Assembly (NCBI GenBank): GCA_021202835.1
Contig: JAJQCI010000327.1
Location: 1-5,667, forward strand
DNA: 5,667 nucleotides
Origin: Clostridiales bacterium
Lineage (GTDB): Bacteria; Bacillota; Clostridia; Lachnospirales; CAG-274
Direction of reading: 5' to 3'
This document shows positions 1-5,137 of this stretch, one piece after another. Under the pieces are notes generated by a model that worked only from the letters and a program-made list of their open reading frames with translations, made no database searches and was not told the DNA's origin. Within the stretch, counting starts at the first letter, position 1. Every line of letters starts with the position of its first letter. Made by a program: the position numbers and the translations under genes.

Positions 1-83
1 TTTGGCTATTGCTGGGTGATTTTGTGCACTTTTTTGGTTTTGCTCATTTATAGTTTTATTATTGTTTCAACAACACTTAACAT
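1..83 (-). CDS. Start of the next tail gene, cut by the window edge; frame appears shifted after codon 10
   Basis: A good ribosome binding site (GAGGTGA, 88-94) lies 4 bases before ATG at 81-83, so a gene clearly begins here. The frame reads MLSVVETIIKL and stops at TAA (48-50). In the -1 frame the sequence reads TINEQNQKSAQNHPAIAK and stays open to base 1; this frame has no start codon of its own after the TGA at 67-69. Joining the two at the four-A run (55-58) would give one plausible N-terminus. This may be a -1 frameshift, a one-base loss, or a sequence error. The position after the tube gene suggests a tail assembly chaperone, but the visible part is too short to name. Confidence 0.45.
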
Positions 84-101
84 AATATCACCTCATTTTT
101 A

Positions 102-118
102 TTCCCCTAAAAGGGGAA
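102..118 (-). repeat. Perfect 7-bp inverted repeat after the tube gene
   Basis: TTCCCCT and AGGGGAA form a 7-bp stem with a 3-base loop in the gap between tube and next gene. The transcribed strand continues AATAAAAATGAGG, with no T-run, so termination is unlikely. The stem ends about 7 bases before the next ribosome binding site (88-94), the same arrangement as the hairpin at 3103-3125. Confidence 0.45.
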
Positions 119-144
119 GAGACACCGGTTAAAACAAATGGCTC

Positions 145-543
145 TTAAGTGTTTTCTATAGTTAAGTCAAAAATTTGAAATTCAAATTCAACGTCTCCGG
201 CTTCTGCCCCTCTGTCCAGCGAAGGATAATTCTTAATGTTCGCCATAGTCCCCCCGGCACGCTCCCCTATGGATTTATTTGTATACCAAAAGGGAAATGT
301 GTCCGTACGCTTGGCAAGATCCATCAAAGTCGAATACTGGGGGCTTGTCACCTGTATAGTAAGTGTGGCTGTTCCGAGAGAATTATTTATAACACTTTTA
401 ACAACGTCCCCCTGGGCTCCCACAGAGGTTGAAAAAAATTCCTCATCCTTTTCAATAGTCAGCATATCTTCAGCAAAACCCGTAATGTTTACGCTGTTTA
501 CGGTTACTGTTGTGTCCTTTGCGTCATATGCGGCAAATAACAT
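145..543 (-). CDS. Tail tube protein, DUF3277-type
   Basis: A 132-residue, beta-rich inner tube protein. It starts MLFAAYDAKDTTVTVNSVNI (residues 1-20), then TGFAEDMLTIEKDEEFFSTS (21-40), followed by GAQGDVVKSVINNSLGTATL (42-61) and TIQVTSPQYSTLMDLAKR (62-79), and ends in the strand GDVEFEFQIFDLTIENT. This order (a 'vtvng..itGfaeD..i.iekdee' strand pair, a 'GaqGd...s.~nn..gt.titl..tSP' segment, one helix, then a closing strand) is that of the DUF3277 tube family paired with DUF3383 sheaths. Hexameric rings of such proteins stack to form the DNA channel within the sheath. ATG at 541-543 follows AGAGGGGTGAT, which touches the sheath stop codon. The gap to the next gene is 61 bases and contains a hairpin. 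Confidence 0.8.
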   Translation of the reverse strand: MLFAAYDAKDTTVTVNSVNITGFAEDMLTIEKDEEFFSTSVGAQGDVVKSVINNSLGTATLTIQVTSPQYSTLMDLAKRTDTFPFWYTNKSIGERAGGTMANIKNYPSLDRGAEAGDVEFEFQIFDLTIENT

Positions 544-558
544 ATTACATCACCCCTC

Positions 559-1638
559 TTAAATATTAATCGTGCCGTTAATCGTAACAGTATGAATTGC
601 TCCGGCAAGGTCAAAGCTGAATTTGCCTTCAACATACTGCCTTAATTCTCTGTCGCTTGCGTCTGTTTCACTTCTTTTTGCAAAATTAACAGTATAGCCT
701 GCGTCTCCGTTGTCGTCTTCGGCAATCAGGCCGTTGTTATAAGCGTTCTGCAAAACATTTACAACAACACTTTCCAAAAGGCTTATGCCGCTGTTTGTAT
801 AGGGCACCTTGTCATTTATAATAAGTGCCTGCTGAACCTGATATTTGATTTGTGTAATAAGCCAGTCCTTAGCGTCAAGAATATCAATATATTCACCGTT
901 TGCCAAAACGCCCTCACTGGTAACGTTGTATCCCGCCTTTGTCAAAAATACATTCACATTATAGCTGTGATATTCTTCAACCTGGGCCTTTGTGGCGCTT
1001 TCATCGGGATATACACCTTTAAGAACCTGATTTTTATATGTGAACGAACCTACGTCTTTACCGCCTGTTTCGGCCATTAGCGCCGTGCCTATTGAGTTTG
1101 CAATTTCGTTCCCCTCAGAATCAAACACCTGTATGCCCACAAAGGCCGCCGTTCTTTCAAGTGCGCTGAAAGTTTCAAAATAGCTTACCCAATCTGAATA
1201 AGCTAACGTTAAGGCTTCGTCGGCTGTTGACAAATCAAAAATACACACTTTCATATATTCGCTGCTTTCAATATACTGTGCCAGCTTTATAAAATAGTCA
1301 ACCCTTGAGTTAACCCTGTCGTCGCCGGTTGCAATATAAATTATATAACGCCATTCTCCGCTCATATAATTTTCTAAATCGTCAATATCACAGCCTAAAA
1401 GAGTAAGCTTTTCAGGGGGATTTTCCTGAGAAAAAGCAGTCTGAACCAATTCAAGCATTCTGTTTTTATTGTCATTTTCCGTTGTTTTAAGTAATTCCTT
1501 TGCCTCATCATAGCTGTAAACATCAGTATATTCTATTTCGCTTGTATCCGTAAAAAGCAATATACCCCCAAACGCCGCAGGATTAACAACATCCTCAACG
1601 CTTATATTAACCGTAACGTCACTTATAAAATTCGCCAC
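559..1638 (-). CDS. Contractile tail sheath-like protein, DUF3383-type
   Basis: A 359-residue protein in the sheath position, just before the tube gene. Sheath-like marks are the N-terminal arm with alternating strand residues (VTVNISVEDVVNPAAFGGIL, 8-27), an alpha/beta core (WRYIIYIATGD, 96-106; YMKVCIFDLS, 128-137), GVLANGEYIDILDAKDWLIT (243-262), where a Gly-rich strand leads into the conserved 'D.kDwl..qi' helix, and the C-terminal arm AGAIHTVTINGTINI (345-359). In known sheaths the N- and C-terminal arms exchange strands with neighbouring subunits to form the contractile mesh; that is family knowledge. It is much shorter than the T4 sheath and lacks its outer domains. It matches the DUF3383 group of KPP10-like and clostridial phages. 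Translation starts at GTG. The stop codon lies at the ribosome binding site of the tube gene. Confidence 0.75.
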   Translation of the reverse strand: MANFISDVTVNISVEDVVNPAAFGGILLFTDTSEIEYTDVYSYDEAKELLKTTENDNKNRMLELVQTAFSQENPPEKLTLLGCDIDDLENYMSGEWRYIIYIATGDDRVNSRVDYFIKLAQYIESSEYMKVCIFDLSTADEALTLAYSDWVSYFETFSALERTAAFVGIQVFDSEGNEIANSIGTALMAETGGKDVGSFTYKNQVLKGVYPDESATKAQVEEYHSYNVNVFLTKAGYNVTSEGVLANGEYIDILDAKDWLITQIKYQVQQALIINDKVPYTNSGISLLESVVVNVLQNAYNNGLIAEDDNGDAGYTVNFAKRSETDASDRELRQYVEGKFSFDLAGAIHTVTINGTINI

Positions 1639-1644
1639 AATATA

Positions 1645-1653
1645 TCACTCCTT
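1645..1653 (-). promoter_or_regulatory. Ribosome binding site that fixes the GTG start of the sheath gene
   Basis: AAGGAGTGA on the minus strand, formed by the last two codons and stop of the terminator gene, lies 6 bases before GTG at 1636-1638. No ATG is available in frame at this spot, so the sheath uses a GTG start. Confidence 0.7.
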
Positions 1654-2121
1654 ATTTAAAATCACTGAATTAATATAACCATCCTCTTCAATAGGATTAT
1701 TTTCTTCATTCATAAGCCAAAAGACAACATCAAAACCTTTTCTGTATTCATACTCAATGGTTATAAGGCTGTCCCTGTTGGTTATGGCTGTTACCGTTTC
1801 CACAATAACGTCGTTGTCTTTTAAATATGTTCTGCCTGTATGGGTTAAATATTCCCTCGCCTTACTTGCCAGCTCACCGGCTTCAAGCTCATCCTCAGAC
1901 TGGGCTGTAATGCTCCAAGTCTGTTTCACCGGTATTCTGTCAATCCCGTCAGGATATACACCCCAGGTGCCGTTGTTGGCGCTCTCAAGGGTTGTCACGG
2001 TAAACGACAAATAGGGGTAATCCGGCGGTTCGGTATTTTGGGCGCTCCTTATAATCGGAACACCCAAATATTTTTTAAGCCCGACTATTACAGTGCTTCT
2101 TAAATTTTCATTGTCAACCAT
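1645..2121 (-). CDS. Phage neck / tail terminator protein (gp12-like, LIC_12616-type)
   Basis: A 158-residue protein starting MVDNENLR. The start at 2121 is preferred over an in-frame Met ten codons upstream because only the former has a ribosome binding site. Family marks are the N-terminal helix and GLKKYLGVPIIRSAQNTEPP (residues 14-33), then PDYPYLSFTVTT (33-44), a central WSITAQSEDELEAGELASKA (69-88) where a strand leads into an amphipathic helix, and RDSLITIEYEYRKGFDVVFW (116-135). The last part matches the 'RD.l...yeyRkGFDV' pattern of this terminator family in clostridial phages. Such proteins form a ring capping the tail tube and sheath at the neck. The C-terminal end is mildly acidic. 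The gene ends 6 bases before the sheath start, and its last two codons (AAG GAG) are the next gene's ribosome binding site. Confidence 0.7.
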   Translation of the reverse strand: MVDNENLRSTVIVGLKKYLGVPIIRSAQNTEPPDYPYLSFTVTTLESANNGTWGVYPDGIDRIPVKQTWSITAQSEDELEAGELASKAREYLTHTGRTYLKDNDVIVETVTAITNRDSLITIEYEYRKGFDVVFWLMNEENNPIEEDGYINSVILNKE

Positions 2122-2125
2122 AAAA

Positions 2126-2134
2126 TCACCCCTT
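2126..2134 (-). promoter_or_regulatory. Ribosome binding site that sets the terminator-protein start at 2121
   Basis: AAGGGGTGA on the minus strand ends 4 bases before ATG at 2119-2121 and includes the TGA stop of the preceding gene. The frame could be opened at an upstream ATG (2149-2151), but that one has no such site and would overlap the preceding gene by 26 bases. Confidence 0.7.
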
Positions 2135-2473
2135 GCTAAAGGCAGAAACATATTTCAGCGTATATTGATAAACACCAGTAAACTCTGCGTTCTCAACCTG
2201 GCTTTCAACCTTATAACATTTTTCTTTGTAAATAACTCTTGTGTCCACAAGGGGCAGTTCCTCGAACATAAATAAATATTTATCCTTATCTGTCAATGTT
2301 CCGTCGGAACGGTAAATTTTGCCATCTGAAATTTCTATAACGGCCCCTGTGAGCGTTTTTTCTTCTTCGGTATATAATTCTTCACCTAAATCATCAAAGC
2401 CGTTCTGAGTCTTAAATACAGCGGTAAAAGAGGCGGCATATTTATTTATAAGGTCATAGAAATCGAAATACAT
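2126..2473 (-). CDS. Head-tail stopper-like protein
   Basis: A 115-residue protein with one predicted N-terminal helix (FYDLINKYAASFTAVFKT, residues 5-22) followed by mostly beta strands: TLTGAVIEISDGKIYRSDGT (40-59), YLFMFEE, TRVIYKEKCYKVESQVENAE (78-97) and YQYTLKYVSAF. The 'v.YkgkcYkV' strand followed by a 'Y.YtLKyv' strand is seen in small phage head closure or stopper proteins, and the position between the gp10-like and terminator genes fits. It starts with ATG at 2471-2473, overlapping the preceding stop by one base, with GGAGGGTGG about 7 bases upstream. The family could not be named with certainty; a minor neck protein of another kind is the main alternative. Confidence 0.5.
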   Translation of the reverse strand: MYFDFYDLINKYAASFTAVFKTQNGFDDLGEELYTEEEKTLTGAVIEISDGKIYRSDGTLTDKDKYLFMFEELPLVDTRVIYKEKCYKVESQVENAEFTGVYQYTLKYVSAFSKG

Positions 2474-3084
2474 TATTCAACCACCCTCCAAGAAATATGG
2501 TTAATCATATCTTCTGTATCCACAAGCGGATTATCAGTCCCTTTTACGTCGATTGTAGCCTGTTTATTTTCAGGATCATTAAGCTTCCTTGCATATGTTT
2601 TGATTTGAGTGGCAAGCATTTTGCCTATACCTTCAAAAAATTTATCGGCCGTCATCTTCCCTGTCGTCACCTGTTTAAGCAGTTCATCCGAATGCTTCAT
2701 AACATCATTTATACACTCATCATATCCGCTTCTTAAAAAAGACCTCTCAGGGATTCTCACGGATTTTGTAAGCCAATATAAAAGCTCTATTTCTCCCTTG
2801 CTTCCTCTTAAATCCCTCGCAAGAAATTTTTCACCCGTTGTTGATTCTACAACAAACAGATTTTTAAATTCTTTTGCTCTTTTGCCTTTTGCCTTTGGAT
2901 TAACAGGAACAGTCAGATAATGGGCGTTTTTTGGCTTTATATCACAGCCCCATTCATGAATCGCTGCAAGCCACTCATGTTCACCTCCAAAAACCCCAAC
3001 CTGAACCTTTTTGCCGCTTAAAATTTCAGTTTCCTTAATCATTTCCGGAAATTTATTCTTTTTGGTTTTCCATTTTACCGCCAC
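2473..3084 (-). CDS. HK97 gp10-like neck / tail-completion protein
   Basis: A 203-residue virion morphogenesis protein. Typical family marks are VQVGVFGGEHEWLAAIHEWG (residues 27-46), followed by an 'I.PK.AHYLTVPVN' strand (50-62), the segment IPERSFLRSGYDE (111-123), which matches the 'iPaRpFlR' pattern, a C-terminal helical region (about 124-168), and the ending NPLVDTEDMINHISWRV (185-201), which matches the 'PLvdTg.l..sI.y.V' ending of gp10-like and Mu gpG-like proteins. Insert residues 63-100 are longer than in minimal gp10 proteins. Members sit at the head-tail interface and are needed for tail attachment or completion. Translation starts at GTG (3082-3084) with a strong site upstream. 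The stop TAA overlaps the next ATG by one base (TAATG), indicating coupled translation. Confidence 0.75.
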   Translation of the reverse strand: MAVKWKTKKNKFPEMIKETEILSGKKVQVGVFGGEHEWLAAIHEWGCDIKPKNAHYLTVPVNPKAKGKRAKEFKNLFVVESTTGEKFLARDLRGSKGEIELLYWLTKSVRIPERSFLRSGYDECINDVMKHSDELLKQVTTGKMTADKFFEGIGKMLATQIKTYARKLNDPENKQATIDVKGTDNPLVDTEDMINHISWRVVE

Positions 3085-3088
3085 GTCG

Positions 3089-3097
3089 TCACCTCCT
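3089..3097 (-). promoter_or_regulatory. Strong ribosome binding site that fixes a GTG start
   Basis: AGGAGGTGA on the minus strand lies 4 bases before GTG at 3082-3084. No in-frame ATG lies nearby, so this site decides the start of the gp10-like neck gene. Confidence 0.75.
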
Positions 3098-3102
3098 CTT
3101 TT

Positions 3103-3125
3103 GCCGAAAGTTAGAGACTTTCGGC
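3103..3125 (-). repeat. Perfect 9-bp inverted repeat in the gap before the neck gene
   Basis: GCCGAAAGT and ACTTTCGGC form a perfect 9-bp stem with a 5-base loop in the 57-base gap between the connector gene and the gp10-like gene. On the transcribed (minus) strand it is followed by AAAAGAGGAGGTGA, not by a T-run, and no T-run follows on the plus strand either, so it is not a typical intrinsic terminator. It sits about 5 bases before a strong ribosome binding site. It could protect or direct cleavage of the mRNA or tune translation; this is inference. Confidence 0.55.
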
Positions 3126-3141
3126 GAGTAAAGCTCCCTTG

Positions 3142-3498
3142 TTATTTCCACCTTCTGACGGCACTTACAAATTTAACTCCGGATGTAATTTCATCCCCCA
3201 AAAGTTCTTCGGCAAGGTCAGAAATCAAATCCAAAAAATCACTTGTATTAAACGACTGTGACAGGTTGCTTATGCTTTCGCTGGATATGCCGAACCTGAG
3301 CCGCATAATTTCGGCATATTTGGCGGCAAACAGCCTGACGTTGGCCGGCAATGCCGCCAAATCATCATCGCTTGTTATATCAAAGCTTAAGCTTGTGTTT
3401 TTTAAAACCCACTCAAGCCCGCTTTCAACAGCCAAACACAGCTTGTCGTCAACGGGCTCTATACCGAGCTTTAGAAGCTTAACCTGATCAGTTGTCAT
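3142..3498 (-). CDS. Head-tail connector (adaptor) protein, HK97 gp6-like
   Basis: A 118-residue, mainly helical protein in the position of the adaptor that docks under the portal ring. Helices are suggested at about residues 15-33 (DDKLCLAVESGLEWVLKNTS), 45-69 (DLAALPANVRLFAAKYAEIM, ending RLRFG), and 86-101, with the short end KFVSAVRRWK. The segment 'LPANVRLFAAKYAEIMRLRFG' is the sort of central helix found in Firmicutes gp6-like/DNA-packaging connector proteins, and the C-terminal arm would reach the portal. The ATG at 3496-3498 lies inside the end of the preceding gene (11-base overlap) and has a GGAG site about 9 bases upstream. The family call is by pattern and gene order; sequence identity in this family is generally low. 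Confidence 0.6.
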   Translation of the reverse strand: MTTDQVKLLKLGIEPVDDKLCLAVESGLEWVLKNTSLSFDITSDDDLAALPANVRLFAAKYAEIMRLRFGISSESISNLSQSFNTSDFLDLISDLAEELLGDEITSGVKFVSAVRRWK

Positions 3499-3700
3499 TT
3501 ACATCAGCTCCGGCGCTGTCGGTTTGAGTTTTGGTTTCTTCAGTCTGAGCCTCTTCGGCCTGAGCCTTTTTCTTTCTTGTTGTTTTCTTTGTTCTGAGCT
3601 TCTTTGTTTCTTCTGTTGTCTCCGAGCTTTCGGGCATGGGAACCTCCATACCAGCTCTGTATAATTTTTTATTGAATATTACAGAATGTTTAAACTTCAT
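3488..3700 (-). CDS. Small charged protein beside the capsid gene, function unknown
   Basis: A 70-residue protein that I do not recognise as a named family. Residues 1-22 read like a short beta element (VIFNKKLYRAGMEVPMP), a pattern often seen at the start of small proteins encoded after phage capsid genes. The rest is low complexity and probably disordered: an acidic stretch with Glu 24, 27, 30 and 31, a strongly basic block at 33-45 (9 of 13 residues Lys or Arg), then an Ala/Gln/Thr/Glu-rich acidic tail. It starts with ATG at 3698-3700 after a good GGAGG site lying right next to the capsid stop codon. Its 3' end overlaps the connector gene by 11 bases, which supports real, coupled translation. 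A virion or assembly role is inferred from position only. Confidence 0.65.
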   Translation of the reverse strand: MKFKHSVIFNKKLYRAGMEVPMPESSETTEETKKLRTKKTTRKKKAQAEEAQTEETKTQTDSAGADVNDN

Positions 3701-3714
3701 TGAAAATAACCTCC

Positions 3715-4806
3715 TTATTCGCTGTCAGCCACTTCGAGAGCATAGCAGTCGTCCATTCTCTCAAAAGATGGAAGAACTATTTCAGATACTGTTGTTTTTG
3801 TATTCACAGGGTCGTCGGTAATTGTTACCGCTACGGCGATGCCTGTTTCAACAACACTCACATCCGCCGATACTTTTGTACTTAACGTTCTCTCTTCGGG
3901 AGTTGTGCCGAACCACGTTTTACCCAAAGCTCCTTCGGGAAGCATCATAACAATATTGTCGGGATAGAACTTTTTGGCCGTTCCGCTTTCGTCCTTAAAC
4001 ATTTTATTGTAAATCACAATGGAAACGTTTAGTTCTTCTTCAACAAATGCCTTGATTTTGCTTGTTGTTATATTAACGTCAGTGGATAAATTGTTGGAAA
4101 GTACTCCCAAAAGAGTATATGTATTTCTTACTCTGGCGCTGTTCTTTATCATATTGAAGGTGGCCTTCGACATAAGAAGAACAGAAGGTCTTTCACCAGT
4201 TTCCTCTTCCTGAAGGTCTAAACAGTCTTCCAGATTCTGAATTGGGTCACAGGTGTCGGCTGAATCCCACTTATCCTCACCGTCTTCTATTTTGGCATAG
4301 TGCTTTTCGGCCCATTTTCCGTCAGGATCGTAATTATATGTATAATTAACGCCGTCAGCAGAAATGTCAATACCCATACTGCCGCCGATAGGGGCCAAAA
4401 GCTGCATTCTCATTCTTTCCGAAACAACCTTTGCCCCGTCAATAAGCGTCTGGGAATCGTTGAATATGTTGTTTAATACCTCTGTGGCATAAGGATCATT
4501 TGAATCCTGAACCCTCATAATTTCCTGTTCATCCTTTTCCTTAACAAGCATGGATTCACGGAAGAAGGGCATCTCCGTTTCGCTTACGGCAATGCCAACT
4601 CTGTCTCTGAATTTAGACTTAACATCAAAATTACTGGGCATAAGCGACACGGGAAGTCCCTTGTGGCCTCTTATCCACTTTAAATCAAGCCCTGCCTTCT
4701 TTTCATCGGGAAATAAACCGGCTCCCAAATAAGGTATGGCATTGCTTGCCGCTTCTGTATAGTTTAAAGCTATCGCCTTTGCGTTAAAAACATCTGATAA
4801 TTTCAT
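3715..4806 (-). CDS. Major capsid protein, lambda gpE family (Phage_cap_E)
   Basis: A 363-residue major head subunit, complete and of normal length for the lambda gpE-type family with the HK97 fold. Recognisable family segments are YLGAGLFPDEKKAGLDLKWI (residues 26-45), the following GLPVSLMPSNFD (50-61), RDRVGI, EMPFFRESM (78-86), GGSMGI (141-146), and near the C-terminus YPDNIVMMLPEGALGKTWFG (281-300) leading into TTPEE. In this family the N-terminal part includes the E-loop region and the central part the P and A domains; the exact boundaries cannot be fixed by eye. The ATG at 4804-4806 follows a weaker site, AAGGACGGTGA. Placement after scaffold and decoration genes supports the call. No frameshift or truncation is seen. 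Confidence 0.9.
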   Translation of the reverse strand: MKLSDVFNAKAIALNYTEAASNAIPYLGAGLFPDEKKAGLDLKWIRGHKGLPVSLMPSNFDVKSKFRDRVGIAVSETEMPFFRESMLVKEKDEQEIMRVQDSNDPYATEVLNNIFNDSQTLIDGAKVVSERMRMQLLAPIGGSMGIDISADGVNYTYNYDPDGKWAEKHYAKIEDGEDKWDSADTCDPIQNLEDCLDLQEEETGERPSVLLMSKATFNMIKNSARVRNTYTLLGVLSNNLSTDVNITTSKIKAFVEEELNVSIVIYNKMFKDESGTAKKFYPDNIVMMLPEGALGKTWFGTTPEERTLSTKVSADVSVVETGIAVAVTITDDPVNTKTTVSEIVLPSFERMDDCYALEVADSE

Positions 4807-4826
4807 GTTTGTTCACCGTCCTTTTA

Positions 4827-5117
4827 TTATTCTGTTTCAATAGGTAAAAATGTAAGCTGCGGAAATGCGCTCTCATCGGCAGGCGCTTCGGGAAGCTTGT
4901 CTCTGTTTATAAAGCCGTGAATAACAACGGTCCCGTTGGGATTTTCCTCTGGATATACATCACTTAACAAAATCCCCACACCGTCAACAATTGTTCCTGC
5001 CACTATTATTCCCTCATCATCGGGCGTCAAATCGGAGCAGTCATAGCTTACAGCCACATAATGGTCGTTTGCCAAAATATTAACATCCGCCCCAACACCT
5101 GTTGTCTTAAACTTCAT
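4827..5117 (-). CDS. Head decoration protein, lambda gpD-like
   Basis: A 96-residue, probably beta-rich protein encoded between scaffold and major capsid protein, the usual place for a capsid-stabilising decoration protein. The middle part, with GTIVDGVGILLSDVYPEENP (residues 41-60) followed by GTVVIHGFINRDKLPEAP, matches the pattern of small Firmicutes gpD-like proteins, in which a 'gvLLsDV' strand is followed by a 'vvIHGfv...kLP' strand. Such proteins bind as trimers to the outside of the expanded capsid; this is known of the family and not shown here. The ATG at 5115-5117 follows an AAGGGGGA site. There are no Cys pairs, signal peptide or membrane segment apart from a single Cys at residue 27. 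Twenty bases separate it from the capsid gene. Confidence 0.7.
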   Translation of the reverse strand: MKFKTTGVGADVNILANDHYVAVSYDCSDLTPDDEGIIVAGTIVDGVGILLSDVYPEENPNGTVVIHGFINRDKLPEAPADESAFPQLTFLPIETE

Positions 5118-5137
5118 TTAAAAGTCCCCCTTTTAAA
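5117..5137 (-). promoter_or_regulatory. Hairpin holding the ribosome binding site of the decoration gene
   Basis: On the minus strand TTTAAAAG and CTTTTAAA form a perfect 8-bp inverted repeat around the loop GGGGA. The loop is part of the Shine-Dalgarno run (AAGGGGGA), the last base of the 3' arm is the A of the ATG at 5115-5117, and the 5' arm contains the scaffold stop codon TAA (5133-5135). A ribosome finishing the scaffold gene would open it, so coupled translation is possible. The stem has only one G-C pair and is weak. The repeat is seen directly; the regulatory role is inferred. Confidence 0.4.

Noticed and set aside
9..47. A 13-codon frame starting at ATG 45-47 (MSKTKKVHKITQQ) directly after the stop at 48-50
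   Set aside because: It has no ribosome binding site of its own and ends at TAG within the window; the -1 frame over the same bases looks more like protein and remains open.
63..77. A 15-base exact match between 63-77 and 3844-3858 in the capsid gene
   Set aside because: On the coding strand both copies encode Ser-Val-Val-Glu-Thr in the same frame with the same codons, and a similar Ser-Val-Val stretch occurs in the sheath gene. No further similarity flanks it, so chance and codon preference suffice.
102..118. Intrinsic terminator after the tail tube gene
   Set aside because: The stem is not followed by a T-run on either strand as required for a rho-independent terminator, and a ribosome binding site and start codon follow at once.
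559..1638. Headless R-type tailocin or other contractile injection system
   Set aside because: Scaffold, decoration, capsid and head-tail connector genes are all intact in the same operon, so a complete phage particle is the simpler reading.
2122..2151. Upstream Met start for the terminator protein (ten extra residues, MFLPLARGDF)
   Set aside because: It has no ribosome binding site and would extend far into the preceding gene, whereas ATG at 2119-2121 is preceded by AAGGGGTGA.
3103..3125. Intrinsic terminator between connector and neck genes
   Set aside because: The minus strand continues with AAAAGAGG and the plus strand with GAGTAAAG; neither has the T-run. A stop here would also cut the structural operon in two.
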